Shown in pieces: positions 42,853-51,661 of a stretch of 64,000 nt of DNA. Where the stretch lies: assembly GCF_017052465.1 (NCBI RefSeq), contig NZ_JAFHKT010000116.1:1-64000 (forward strand), given 5' to 3'. A program made the translations under genes and the position numbers. Under the pieces are notes generated by a model. The model was not told the DNA's origin. It was given only the letters and a program-made list of their open reading frames with translations, and ran no database searches. Origin of the DNA: Arthrobacter pascens (GTDB taxonomy: Bacteria; Actinomycetota; Actinomycetes; Actinomycetales; Micrococcaceae). The first letter of the stretch is position 1. Each line of letters opens with the position of its first letter.

Positions 42853-43087
42853 CCGCATGCGCGCCGAACGCCCGCCGCCCGCCGTCAGGCAGGCGGTCAT
42901 CAATGGTGTCGTCAACCAGGCTGTTTCAGCGCCTCAAGGGGAGGATAATAGAAGTGGATCACCGGGGCTGGGCCGGCGGCGGTGCCGCCTGTCTGAGACC
43001 AGGGCGGTGTCCCCCCAGCCGCCGTCGGCCCTTTGTGCGCGGAATTCGCGCGGCAGGGCGGCGATGCAACGGTCGCCGCGTCCTAAG

Positions 43088-44104
43088 ATGGCTGACATGG
43101 AAGAGCAGGAGCTTGCCGACGTCGCCGGGCGCCTGTATGCGTTGCCCTTCGATGAATTCGTGGCCGCCCGCATCGCCGCTGCGAAGGCTGCGGCGGCCGC
43201 ATCCAATCGGCTGCTCTCCCAGGCCATCAAGACCCTCCCCAAGCCCTCCGCCGCCGCGTGGGCGGTCAACATGCTGGCGCACCACCGGCCGGAAGCAGTG
43301 CGGGAGCTGCGCACCCTTGGGGAGACGATGCAGGGCGCGCAGGCCGCTCTCGACGCCGCGGCTCTGCGGGAGCTTTCCCGGGAGCGGCGAAAGCTGCTCG
43401 CCGAAGCCGTCAGCGCCGCCCGGCTGGCTGCGGAGCAGCAGGGCCGGGCCATCAGCGGGCCGGTGGCCTCGGAAGTGGAAGAGACGCTGCGGGCAGCCAC
43501 TGCAGACGCGGCTGCGGCCGCTGCCGTGCAGAGCGGCATGCTCCTGCGGGTTCTCACGGCCGACGGCGTGGACCGGGTTGATCTCGAGGGTGCTGTCGCC
43601 GTTCCTTCCGCCCTCGGGCAGGTGCCCGAGCCGCCCGTACGGCCGCGGGCGTCGCCAGCGGCCCAGAAACCAGAAACTCCGCGCACTGCCGGTGGCCGGT
43701 CAGGGAGTCCGTCGAGGCCCAAGCGCCCGCCTGCGGACGCGCCGGAGAAACCCCGGCTGCAGGCGGTGGGACGGACGCCCCGCCCGCCGTCGCCGTCCAT
43801 CCTGGACAAGGCCCTGGCCGCCCTGGCGGAGGCCGAGACAGCGGCGGCATCAGCCGCGACAGAGACCAAAACCCGGGAGGAAGCCTTACAGGAAGCGTCC
43901 GGCGAATTCACACGGCTGACAGCCGAAGTCAGCGAGGCCAAGCAGCGGCTGCGGGCGTTGGAGGCCTCGTTGGAGGCCGTCCGAAAGGACCGCGAGGCGG
44001 CGGCAGCCGAGGCGAAGCAGGCTGCCCGGGCGGCCGAGCGGAGCCGGCGGACGGCGGACCTGGCGAAGGAACGGGTGCTCCGGCTGCGCAACACACCGGA
44101 CTGA
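43088..44104 (+). CDS. Coiled-coil protein, unknown function
   Basis: A 338-aa Ala/Glu/Arg-rich protein. The first 75 residues are a conserved-looking helical domain (EEQELADVAGRLYALPFDEF, SQAIKTLPKPSAAAWAVNML); the middle (about 190-260) is Pro-rich; residues about 260-335 form a long coiled coil (heptads through LTAEVSEAKQRLRALEASLE). No signal or membrane segment. ATG 43088 or ATG 43097 (MEEQELADV). I recall similar unnamed proteins in actinobacteria; no function is known. Confidence 0.72.
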   Translation: MADMEEQELADVAGRLYALPFDEFVAARIAAAKAAAAASNRLLSQAIKTLPKPSAAAWAVNMLAHHRPEAVRELRTLGETMQGAQAALDAAALRELSRERRKLLAEAVSAARLAAEQQGRAISGPVASEVEETLRAATADAAAAAAVQSGMLLRVLTADGVDRVDLEGAVAVPSALGQVPEPPVRPRASPAAQKPETPRTAGGRSGSPSRPKRPPADAPEKPRLQAVGRTPRPPSPSILDKALAALAEAETAAASAATETKTREEALQEASGEFTRLTAEVSEAKQRLRALEASLEAVRKDREAAAAEAKQAARAAERSRRTADLAKERVLRLRNTPD

Positions 44105-44143
44105 AGAGCAAAAAATGTCAGACCCCGGTTGCACCATGGAGTC

Positions 44144-44323
44144 ATGGAAATGAACCAGGAATTCCACGTCACGTTCTTCGAAGCCGACAGCGGCCGGATC
44201 CGGACCGAGGTCTTTGATACCTCTGCCGACGCCGAGCGGTTTGTGAGCCGCTGCCTCTCCGGTGAGGACGACTGGGCCACTGTTGATGCTGTGGCCGTCC
44301 GCCAGGACCAGCTGGCAGCCTAA
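44144..44323 (+). CDS. Small hypothetical protein
   Basis: A 59-aa protein, MEMNQEFHVTFFEADSGRIR..., which reads as a small alpha/beta fold with FDTSADAERFVSRCLSGEDD. No signal peptide. ATG 44144 gives a natural start; an in-frame ATG at 44129 overlaps less plausible sequence. It follows the coiled-coil gene by 39 bases. Confidence 0.55.
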   Translation: MEMNQEFHVTFFEADSGRIRTEVFDTSADAERFVSRCLSGEDDWATVDAVAVRQDQLAA

Positions 44324-44369
44324 CGGGGCTTGGCGCCCGGACCGCAAGGCCCCGGCTTATGCTGACAAA

Positions 44370-44424
44370 GGCCCCGCGCCGCTCAAAGGTGCTGCCGTCA
44401 CGGCAGTTTCAGCGGGGCGGGGCC
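44370..44424. terminator. Branched hairpin between convergent genes
   Basis: Outer stem GGCCCCGC (44370-44377) with GCGGGGCC (44417-44424) encloses an inner hairpin CTGCC-N5-GGCAG (44392-44406). It lies between the 59-aa gene and the aldo-keto reductase gene and may end both transcripts. Confidence 0.4.
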
Positions 44425-44450
44425 AGCGCAGCGGACGGCGCGCCTGAAGA

Positions 44451-45296
44451 TCAGGCGAAGTCAGAGACGGCGGGATCAGGTCCGATGCGTCCCGCTCCGG
44501 CGGCCGTGCGGTCCAGGCCGTTGATGGCTTCGACGTCCCCGGCATCCAGGATGATGTTCAGCGCTTCATAGTTCTCCCGGATCCGCGATTCGGTGACGGA
44601 CTTGGGGATGACCACGTTGCCGATGGCCAGGTGCCAGGCGATGACCACCTGGGCGGGCGTGGCACCGTGCTTGTCCGCGAGTGCGGTGATGGTGGCATCC
44701 TCCAGGAGCTCGCCGCCCTGCCCCAGCGGCGACCAGGCCTGGGTCAGAATGCCCTTGGACGCGTTGAACTCCCGGAGCTCGGCCTGGTTGAAAAAGGGGT
44801 GCAGTTCCACCTGGTTGATGGCCGGCACGACGCCGGTTTCGTCGATGATGCGCTGCAGTCCCTCAATCGTGAAGTTGGAGACGCCAATGGACTTCACCCT
44901 GCCGCGCTTCTGCAGCTCAATCAGGGCCTTCCAGGTGTCCACGTACTTCTCCTGCTTCGGCTGGAGCCAGTGGATCAGGTACAGGTCCAGCGTTTCGAGA
45001 CCCAGCCGCTCCATGGATTCCTCGAACGCCGCGAGCGTCGATTCATAGCCCTGGTCGGAGTTCCACAGCTTCGTCGTGATGAAAATTTCCTCCGGCGACA
45101 GCCCGGAGCTTGCGATGGCCCGGCCCACCCCGGACTCGTTACCGTAAATCTTGGCCGTGTCGATGTGGCGGAACCCTGCCTGGAAGGCCTGGAAGACGAC
45201 CTTTTCAGCAACGTCGTCTTCCACCTGCCATACCCCGTAGCCGAGCTGGGGAATCGTGTTTCCATCATTGAATGTCAGTGTCGGTGAAGGAGTCAT
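44451..45296 (-). CDS. Aldo/keto reductase
   Basis: A 281-aa NADPH-dependent reductase of the AKR5 type (2,5-diketo-gluconate reductase-like). The tetrad is Asp in FRHIDTAKIYGNE, Tyr in IYGNE, Lys in FITTKLWNSD and His in YLIHWLQP; the NADP site is VVIPKSVTESRIREN. Full length. The physiological carbonyl substrate is not readable. Confidence 0.9.
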   Translation of the reverse strand: MTPSPTLTFNDGNTIPQLGYGVWQVEDDVAEKVVFQAFQAGFRHIDTAKIYGNESGVGRAIASSGLSPEEIFITTKLWNSDQGYESTLAAFEESMERLGLETLDLYLIHWLQPKQEKYVDTWKALIELQKRGRVKSIGVSNFTIEGLQRIIDETGVVPAINQVELHPFFNQAELREFNASKGILTQAWSPLGQGGELLEDATITALADKHGATPAQVVIAWHLAIGNVVIPKSVTESRIRENYEALNIILDAGDVEAINGLDRTAAGAGRIGPDPAVSDFA

Positions 45297-45391
45297 CCAC
45301 CCATCCTGCCAACACTCCCGCCGGGATGCAGCCGCTGGCCGGAAGCTAAGCTAGGCGCTTAATGCCCGCAAGCGGGGAATATTTGACGGGC

Positions 45392-45835
45392 TCAGGCTTC
45401 GGCAAGCAGGCGCTCAGCGTCCGCCACCTGTTCGAAGACGGTCTCTGCCCGCCGCCAGACCGAGGCCGCTCCCACGGGAACCGGCCCGACCGCAAGCCGC
45501 AGCATCGCTGCCGCCTCCGCGGTGGCCGCGAGCGAATTTCCCGCCTTCGACAGGGCGCGGTGAACACCGGCCAGCGAGTGCGGGATGTCCAGCCCGTCGC
45601 TTGGGGAACGCTGCTGCGCCTCAACGCAGACGTTCCGGACCCGGCCGGACAATTCCGCCAGCTGGTTGGCTATTTCGACGAGTTCGGCATACAGCTGCTC
45701 ATCCTCCACGCCCTCGAGGACCTGGTGGTAGCGGTCCAGCCCACGGTGGAAGCGGTCGTTGGCGCGGCGCCATAGCCCCTTACCCAGTTCGGCGTCGTCT
45801 TTCCGCCCTTGCCGGGCAGCGGTGAAGAACCCCAA
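45392..45835 (-). CDS. Conserved hypothetical helical protein
   Basis: A 147-aa all-helical soluble protein (GLWRRANDRFHRGLDRYHQV, LYAELVEIANQLAELSGRVR). No known domain recognised. It starts 7 bases after the stop of the bpa gene, so it is likely cotranscribed with it, making a proteasome-related role possible but untested. Confidence 0.7.
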   Translation of the reverse strand: MGFFTAARQGRKDDAELGKGLWRRANDRFHRGLDRYHQVLEGVEDEQLYAELVEIANQLAELSGRVRNVCVEAQQRSPSDGLDIPHSLAGVHRALSKAGNSLAATAEAAAMLRLAVGPVPVGAASVWRRAETVFEQVADAERLLAEA

Positions 45836-45842
45836 GCCGGAC

Positions 45843-46517
45843 CTACAGGTACTGGCCGGGGCCGTGGTCAGGTTCTTCCCGCCGGCCCGGTTTTAGCGGA
45901 TCGGAGGCCGGCTCAGGGGCCTTGGCCCGCTGCGGTTCGCCGTTCTCTCCGATGACCACCCCGGGCGCAATGACCGTGCCGGGAGGAAGCTGCCTCAGCT
46001 GCATCTGCGCCATGGCGTGCTCCCGTGCCGCGTGCTGGGCTGCTATGGCTGTTTGGATGCCGTGGAACAGTCCTTCCAGCCAGCCAACCAGCTGGGCCTG
46101 GGCAATGCGGAGTTCGGCATCAGACGGCGTCCCGTCCTCGGGGAAAGGCAGGCTGATCCGTTCCAGCTCGGCCACGAGCTCCGGGGCCAGTCCGTCCTCA
46201 AGCTCCTTGATGGAGCGTTCGTGAATTTCGGCGAGCCTGCCGCGCGCGGCGTCGTCCAGCGGCGCCGACTTCACCTCTTCAAGCAACTGGCGGATCATGG
46301 TGCCGATGCGCATCACCTTGGCCGGCTCATCCACGAGGTCCTGAAGGCTGCTTCCCCGCGGCTTGGCCTGCTCCGCGGGCTTGTCGCCATCGGCAGTGAC
46401 AGCCTCAACATCAATGGTGGTGCCCTCCACGGGCACGTCATCGCCCGGCCGCGGCGCCTGGAAACCGGCGCGTGAGTCAACCGCAGGGCCGGTTTGAGTG
46501 TCGTTCGGATCGCTCAT
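45843..46517 (-). CDS. bpa: Bacterial proteasome activator (Bpa/PafE, DUF2587)
   Basis: A 224-aa protein of the ATP-independent proteasome activator family. A disordered N terminus (1-60) is followed by a helical domain (LQDLVDEPAKVMRIGTMIRQ to LVGWLEGLFHGIQTAIAAQH), and the protein ends in GPGQYL, the GQYL motif that docks into the 20S proteasome alpha ring. Bpa forms a dodecameric ring that feeds unfolded proteins to the proteasome. No proteasome or pup genes are in this window, so the partner must be elsewhere. Confidence 0.85.
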   Translation of the reverse strand: MSDPNDTQTGPAVDSRAGFQAPRPGDDVPVEGTTIDVEAVTADGDKPAEQAKPRGSSLQDLVDEPAKVMRIGTMIRQLLEEVKSAPLDDAARGRLAEIHERSIKELEDGLAPELVAELERISLPFPEDGTPSDAELRIAQAQLVGWLEGLFHGIQTAIAAQHAAREHAMAQMQLRQLPPGTVIAPGVVIGENGEPQRAKAPEPASDPLKPGRREEPDHGPGQYL

Positions 46518-46555
46518 GCGTTCATACTCTCACGAGCCCGGAATGCGGAGTCCAG

Positions 46556-47020
46556 TCAATGAAGCTCCTTGACCAGGATTTCGCCTTCGTCCGTAGCGAA
46601 ACCGCATTTCCGGTAGAAGCCGACGGCAGAAGTGTCGGCAGGCACCCATACGTCGCGCACCCCGTTGGCCCGCATCCAGTCCTCCATGGCGGCGATCAGC
46701 GCCCGCCCGATCCCCTGCCTGCGGTAACCGGCGTGGGTGCCCATCTCCATGAGGAGCAGTTCGGCCCATGGGCCGTGAGTACGACGGCGCTGCACGCAGC
46801 AATGCAGGAAGCCCACCGTCAGGTCTTCGACCCGAGCCAGCCAGAACAGGACGGTGGGATCCGCCAGGAAGTCCCTGGCGCCGTCGGGCGTTAAGGCAAC
46901 CGACGGCGCCACGGCGGGATCTTCATCGAACAGGTTGTCCGTCTCGGCCAGGGCATTGAGCGTCGCGCCGTCCTCCGGCCCGATCCTGCGGATCGACAGC
47001 CCGGCGGCGGGGTCCGTCAT
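46556..47020 (-). CDS. GNAT family N-acetyltransferase
   Basis: A 154-aa acetyl-CoA-dependent acetyltransferase. The acetyl-CoA loop is GYRRQGIGRALI, preceded by the strand AELLLMEMGTHA; the C-terminal VGFYRKCGFA is typical. Substrate unknown. ATG 47020 (MTDPAAGLS) lies 2 bases after the YbdD-type gene stop. Confidence 0.85.
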   Translation of the reverse strand: MTDPAAGLSIRRIGPEDGATLNALAETDNLFDEDPAVAPSVALTPDGARDFLADPTVLFWLARVEDLTVGFLHCCVQRRRTHGPWAELLLMEMGTHAGYRRQGIGRALIAAMEDWMRANGVRDVWVPADTSAVGFYRKCGFATDEGEILVKELH

Positions 47021-47022
47021 GG

Positions 47023-47214
47023 TCAACAGCACCGTCCCTGCGGGTTGCTGTCCTGGCGGTCCGTCCTGTCCCGCCAGAATTCCCGCTCCGTCATGGGCTG
47101 GTTCAAGTGCCCGGACGCGTAGTGGTGCTCCAGGTACTTCTGGTAGGCATCGGCCCCCATGACTCCACCAAGGTACCGGGCGAAGCCCCGGAAGCCTTCG
47201 ACAAGCGCGCTCAT
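47023..47214 (-). CDS. YbdD/YjiX family small protein
   Basis: A 63-aa protein with the family pattern GFARYLGGVMGADAYQKYLEH and MTEREFWRDR. Such proteins are encoded beside CstA-type pyruvate/peptide carriers and are needed for or associated with their function. It begins 13 bases after cstA on the same strand, the usual arrangement. Confidence 0.88.
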   Translation of the reverse strand: MSALVEGFRGFARYLGGVMGADAYQKYLEHHYASGHLNQPMTEREFWRDRTDRQDSNPQGRCC

Positions 47215-47227
47215 GGCCGGCTCCGCA

Positions 47228-49528
47228 TCAGTGGTGCGCGGACTTTTCGAGCCGCAGGTCCGCCGGGAGCTTGTTCCACTCGGCCATGAGTTCCCGCTCG
47301 GCGGCCGTCGGAATCAACCCTGCGGGCGCGTAGCCCCTGGACGGAACAGCCGGGTCTTCGTGGTCATCATGGCGGATGCCGGCAGCCTCATTGCGGAAGG
47401 CCTTCACGGTGGCGATCACGGCCGTGATGATGACGATGATGCTCAGCAACACGAAGATCACAGACAGCCACCCCTGGATCATGGTGTTGCGGACCACGGC
47501 CTCCATGGCGGCAACGGTCTTCGCGGTACCGAATTCCGTCTTGCCGTCCGCCAGGGCCTTGGAGAAGGCCGCATTGTTGGCGAAGTAGCCCACGGCCGGG
47601 ACGGGCGAGAAGATCTTCTGGAAGCTGGCGGTAATCGTAACCACCGCCGCGAACGCCAGCGGCAGGGCCACAATCCAGAGGTACTTGAAGGAGCCGCGCT
47701 TGGCCGCGATGGCCATGCAGACAGACAGGGCGATGGCTGCCAGCAGCTGGTTGGCTATACCGAACAGCGGGAACAGGGTGTTGATGCCGCCCAGCGGGTC
47801 CGTGACGCCCATCAGCAGCACCGCGCCCCACGCACCGACCATTATCGCCGTGCAGAGCCACGCTCCCGGCCGCCACGAGTGCTCCTTGAACTTGGGGACG
47901 AAGTTGCCGATGGAGTCCTGCAGCATGAAGCGGGCGACGCGGGTTCCGGCGTCGACCGCGGTCAGGATGAACAGCGCCTCGAACATGATGGCGAAGTGGT
48001 ACCAAAACGCCATCATGGCCGTGCCGCCGATGAACTGCTGCATGATGTGCGCCAGTCCCACAGCCAGTGTGGGGGCACCGCCGGTGCGTGAGACGATGCT
48101 CTCCTCACCGACGTTCCTGGCGGTCTCCGCCAGGAGATCCGGGGTGATGTTCACACCGGCAAGCCCCAGGCTGTTGACCCAGGTGGCGGCGGTTTCGACC
48201 GTGCCGCCTGTCAGGGCGGCGGGTGAGTTCATGGCGAAGTACAGTCCGCGGTCGATGGAGATGGCCGCCACGAGGGCCATGATGGCCACGAAGGATTCCA
48301 TCAGCATGCCGCCGTAGCCGATGAGGCGGGTCTGGCGTTCCTTTTCGATCAGCTTCGGTGTGGTGCCGGAGGAGATCAGGGCGTGGAAGCCGGACAGCGC
48401 GCCGCAGGCAATCGTGACGAAGAGGAACGGGAACAGCGCCCCGGGGAACACCGGACCGTTCTCACGGCTGGCGAACTCGCTGAAGGCCGGAACGGTGATT
48501 TCCGGGCGGACCACGATGATGGCCAGCGCCAGCATGACGATGACGCCGATCTTCATGAACGTGGAGAGGTAGTCGCGAGGGGCGAGGAGCAGCCACACGG
48601 GCAGGATCGCGGCGATGAAGCCGTAGACGATGAGGCCCCATGCGATGGTGACCTTGTCCAGGTGGAAGACTGCGGCACCCCACTCGGTCTCCGCGACGAT
48701 GCCGCCCCCGATAATGGCAGCCATGAGCAGGACGAAGCCGATCAGCGAAACTTCCATGACTTTGCCGGGCCGGATAAACCGGAGGTAGACGCCCATAAAG
48801 AGGGCGATCGGGATGGTCATTCCTACGGAGAAAACGCCCCACGGGCTTTCGCCGAGTGCGTTCACGACGACGAGCGCGAGGATGGCGACGATGATCACCA
48901 TGATCAGCAGGGTGGCGACGAGGGCGGCGGTTCCGCCGATCACGCCGAGTTCCTCACGGGCCATCTGGCCCAGCGAGCGGCCGCCGCGCCTCATCGAGAA
49001 GAACAGCACGAGGTAGTCCTGGACGGCCCCGGCCAGCACGACGCCGATGATGATCCAGATGGTGCCGGGAAGGTAGCCCATCTGGGCCGCGATGACGGGT
49101 CCGACAAGTGGGCCGGCGCCTGCGATGGCGGCAAAGTGATGGCCGAACAGGACATTGCGGTCCGTGCGGACATAGTCCTTACCGTCCGCCTTGTACTCGG
49201 CCGGGGTGGCGCGCCGGTCGTTAGGCCGGGTGATGTAGCGTTCGATCACCTTCGAGTAGAAGCGGTAGCCGATCAGGTACGTACAGACGGAGGCAAACAC
49301 GAACCAGATCGCGTTGACCGTTTCTCCACGAATGATGGCCAGCATGAACCAGGCCACGCCGCCCAGCAGCGCGATCGCTGCCCAGACGGCGATCTTCGCG
49401 GGCGTCCACTTCCGCTCTTCCGCTTCGCGGACCGCCTCGTCCACCGCGGTCGGCGGCAGCGACGGGTCTGGTGTCAGTTCCAGATCGTCGTCCGCGGTCC
49501 GAGCCCTGCCGCCAGGCATGCTGCTCAT
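47228..49528 (-). CDS. cstA: Carbon starvation protein CstA (pyruvate/peptide carrier)
   Basis: A 766-aa membrane protein with about 16-18 hydrophobic segments. Family blocks include VLFGHHFAAIAGAGPLVGPV, GYLPGTIWIIIGVVLAGAVQ and LVAFSIS-like stretches; the last quarter holds the typical LFPLFGIANQLLAAIAL and ends in a cytosolic tail. CstA/BtsT proteins take up pyruvate or peptides when carbon is limiting. GGAGGAG lies just upstream of the start. Cotranscribed with the YbdD-type gene. Confidence 0.93.
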   Translation of the reverse strand: MSSMPGGRARTADDDLELTPDPSLPPTAVDEAVREAEERKWTPAKIAVWAAIALLGGVAWFMLAIIRGETVNAIWFVFASVCTYLIGYRFYSKVIERYITRPNDRRATPAEYKADGKDYVRTDRNVLFGHHFAAIAGAGPLVGPVIAAQMGYLPGTIWIIIGVVLAGAVQDYLVLFFSMRRGGRSLGQMAREELGVIGGTAALVATLLIMVIIVAILALVVVNALGESPWGVFSVGMTIPIALFMGVYLRFIRPGKVMEVSLIGFVLLMAAIIGGGIVAETEWGAAVFHLDKVTIAWGLIVYGFIAAILPVWLLLAPRDYLSTFMKIGVIVMLALAIIVVRPEITVPAFSEFASRENGPVFPGALFPFLFVTIACGALSGFHALISSGTTPKLIEKERQTRLIGYGGMLMESFVAIMALVAAISIDRGLYFAMNSPAALTGGTVETAATWVNSLGLAGVNITPDLLAETARNVGEESIVSRTGGAPTLAVGLAHIMQQFIGGTAMMAFWYHFAIMFEALFILTAVDAGTRVARFMLQDSIGNFVPKFKEHSWRPGAWLCTAIMVGAWGAVLLMGVTDPLGGINTLFPLFGIANQLLAAIALSVCMAIAAKRGSFKYLWIVALPLAFAAVVTITASFQKIFSPVPAVGYFANNAAFSKALADGKTEFGTAKTVAAMEAVVRNTMIQGWLSVIFVLLSIIVIITAVIATVKAFRNEAAGIRHDDHEDPAVPSRGYAPAGLIPTAAERELMAEWNKLPADLRLEKSAHH

Positions 49529-49647
49529 GTCTCCTCCTCGAGATTAAAAATGTTGCAACCCTCTTACGCGCACACTACCAACGGGCGCCTCAAATCGATA
49601 CGCTCTATTGCCGGGTGCCGCCGGGCGCAGCGCCAAGCGGTTATGGG

Positions 49648-50208
49648 TCAGCGCTCAGCGGTCGCCGAGGCGGTCAGCGCTGCCGGGGCCAGCTGCGCCA
49701 TGCGCGCCTCGCAGAGGTCCAGCCAGCGGACCTCCGCCTCGGCGTGGAAGATGAGTGAATCCAGCACCAGCAGCCCCGCGAGGTCGGCGCTGCGCGGGCT
49801 GGCGGCGGTATCCCGCCTGGACTTGGTGTACTCCTGCAGCACGGCCAGGGACGCTGCGCGCTGGACCCGGATCATGGCGGTCACGTCCACCCCGGGCAGC
49901 GTCAGGGCAAGGGACACTTTGATGGCAAGTTCGTTGCGGGGCGGGGCGCTGCGCTCCACGGGAGAAGAGAACCAGGCCCGTACCTGGCCGGACCCTTCGT
50001 CCGTGATGCCGTAAACCACCTGGCTGCCGCCGTCGCCTCTTTCCTTCCGGACCAGGCCGTCACGCTCCAGCCGGTCCAGGGTGGTGTAGACCTGACCGAT
50101 GTTCAGCGGCCAGGCCGAGCCCGTGCGTTCGTGGAACTCGCTCCGGAGCTGGTACCCGTACCGCGGCCTGTCGTGCAGCAGGGCCAGGAGACTGTGCCGG
50201 ACGGACAC
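49648..50208 (-). CDS. PadR-family transcriptional regulator
   Basis: A 186-aa regulator. The winged helix carries RHSLLALLHDRPRYGYQLRS and GQVYTTLDRLERDGLVRKER; the C-terminal helical part (about 95-180) is the dimer domain. The GTG start at 50208 shares one base with the qor stop (TAGTG), so the two are translationally coupled. It probably represses its own operon in response to a toxic or redox-active compound. Confidence 0.87.
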   Translation of the reverse strand: MSVRHSLLALLHDRPRYGYQLRSEFHERTGSAWPLNIGQVYTTLDRLERDGLVRKERGDGGSQVVYGITDEGSGQVRAWFSSPVERSAPPRNELAIKVSLALTLPGVDVTAMIRVQRAASLAVLQEYTKSRRDTAASPRSADLAGLLVLDSLIFHAEAEVRWLDLCEARMAQLAPAALTASATAER

Positions 50209-51191
50209 TAGATCACCAGCAGGATCTTGCCCACGTGCTCCCCCGAGTCGAAGTATTCGTGGGCGGCCCTGACCTCGTCCAAAGGAAACGTCTTGTCCAC
50301 GAGGGGGTGGATACGCCCGTCGGCGATGAGGGGCCACACGGCATCCCGGACGGCTGTCATGATCACGCCCTTCTCTTCGACGGGCCTGGGCCGGAGCGCC
50401 GTGGCTACGACGGCCGCGCGTTTGCGCAGCAGCTGTCCCAGATCCAATTCGCCCTTGGCGCCGCCTTGCAGTCCGATGACGATGAGCCGTCCGTAATCGG
50501 CGAGTGCGTCAACGTTCTGCTGCAGATACTTGGCACCCACGACGTCCAGGATCACGTCCGCGCCCTTGCCGCCGTTCTGGGCCCGGAGGCTCTCGGCGAA
50601 GTTCTCCTCCGCATAGTTGATCGCGATGTCGGCACCCAGGAAGGCCTTGGCGGTGCCGACTTTCTCGTCGGTTCCGGCCGTCGCGGCAACAGTGGCCCCG
50701 ATCGCCTTCGCAAACTGGATGGCCATGGTGCCGATCCCGCCGGTGGCGCCGTGGACCAGGACCGTTTCACCGGCCTGAAGCTGGGCAGTCATGATGAGGT
50801 TCGAATACACCGTCGCGGCAACCTCCGGGAGGGCCGCAGCGGTGACCAGGTCAACGCCGTCGGGAATTCTCACCACCTGCTCCGAGCGGACCGCCACCTG
50901 CTGCGCATACCCACCGCCGGCCAGCAGCGCCACAACCTTGTCGCCGATGGAAAAAGGTTTCGTGACGCCTGTGCCGAACCCGGCGATGCGGCCGGAAACT
51001 TCCAGCCCCGGAATTTCCGAGACGCCCGGGGGCGGTGGGTAGAAGCCCTTCCGCTGGTGCACGTCTGCGCGGTTCACGCCTGCCGCCACCACATCGATCA
51101 GGACTTCACCGTGCCCCGGCACCGGCGCCGGGACCTCCCGGATTTCCAGCATTTCCGGCCCGCCCGGCTTGGAGATGTAGACGGCTTTCAT
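50208..51191 (-). CDS. NAD(P)H quinone oxidoreductase (zinc-free MDR family)
   Basis: A 327-aa medium-chain reductase of the QOR/TIGR02824 group. Substrate domain first (MKAVYISKPGGPEMLEIREV), then NADPH-binding VLVHGATGGIGTMAIQFAKA. No zinc ligands are seen. ATG 51191 has GGGAG six bases upstream. It is followed, with a 1-base overlap, by the PadR regulator gene. Two near-identical short palindromes upstream could be the operator. Confidence 0.88.
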   Translation of the reverse strand: MKAVYISKPGGPEMLEIREVPAPVPGHGEVLIDVVAAGVNRADVHQRKGFYPPPPGVSEIPGLEVSGRIAGFGTGVTKPFSIGDKVVALLAGGGYAQQVAVRSEQVVRIPDGVDLVTAAALPEVAATVYSNLIMTAQLQAGETVLVHGATGGIGTMAIQFAKAIGATVAATAGTDEKVGTAKAFLGADIAINYAEENFAESLRAQNGGKGADVILDVVGAKYLQQNVDALADYGRLIVIGLQGGAKGELDLGQLLRKRAAVVATALRPRPVEEKGVIMTAVRDAVWPLIADGRIHPLVDKTFPLDEVRAAHEYFDSGEHVGKILLVI

Positions 51192-51241
51192 GGAGAACTC
51201 CCGATTTCTAGCTGATTCCTGCCCCAAAAATAGTGGGCAGC

Positions 51242-51284
51242 GGCAGCAACTGCCACATTTCGGTTTTTGTTGCAGCCAACTGCC
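51242..51284 (-). promoter_or_regulatory. Candidate operator pair upstream of qor-padR
   Basis: GGCAGCAACTGCC (51242-51254) is a perfect 5-bp inverted repeat around 3 bases, and GCAGCCAACTGCC (51272-51284) is a near copy with one extra base, about 30 bp (three helical turns) away. Placed 50-95 bases upstream of qor, they suit a dimeric regulator such as PadR. The second copy is also close to the divergent tRNA-Ser gene and could belong to its promoter. Confidence 0.4.
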
Positions 51285-51304
51285 TATGAAACACTACTAG
51301 TCAG

Positions 51305-51392
51305 GGAAGGTTGTCCGAGCGGCCGAAGGAGCTGGTCTTGAAAACCAGTGTGCGGTAACCCCGTACCAAGAGTTCGAATCTCTTACCTTCCG
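51305..51392 (+). tRNA. tRNA-Ser (anticodon TGA)
   Basis: An 88-nt class II tRNA: acceptor GGAAGGT/ACCTTCC, discriminator G, anticodon stem CTGGT/ACCAG around CTTGAAA (anticodon TGA), a long variable arm and T arm AAGAG-TTCGAAT-CTCTT. CCA is not encoded. Confidence 0.95.
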
Positions 51393-51414
51393 CGCGGCGC
51401 ATGGTGCGCACGAC

Positions 51415-51459
51415 AAAGGCCGGTGGGGCCAACCGCAGGGTTGGCTCCGCCGGCCTTTT
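51415..51459 (+). terminator. tRNA-Ser(TGA) terminator
   Basis: AAAGGCCGG (51415-51423) pairs with CCGGCCTTT (51450-51458), with an inner GCCAA/TTGGC pairing, followed by TTTTG. From here to 51661 there is an inverted repeat GGCACCGG/CCGGTGCC (51485-51520) and no gene. Confidence 0.75.
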
Positions 51460-51661
51460 GTGCAGGCAGGTAGAGCGTGTACCCGGCACCGGAAAACAAG
51501 TACCGGCGAGTACCGGTGCCCTGAAAATTCGAGTACGCACCACTCATGTGCAGACCACCCCCGCGGGCGTTCCATTGAAGGTACCAGCGGTGCTCCTGCC
51601 CCGGTTCCGGGATGAGGGCACCATTCCACACCCGCCGCCGCTGTTGGGGGAGGTCGCCGTC

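Noticed and set aside
51401..51661. Longer start for the 43-aa gene giving a 130-aa protein
   Set aside because: The extra 87 residues run through the tRNA terminator and lack coding character, while GTG 51662 has its own strong ribosome binding site.
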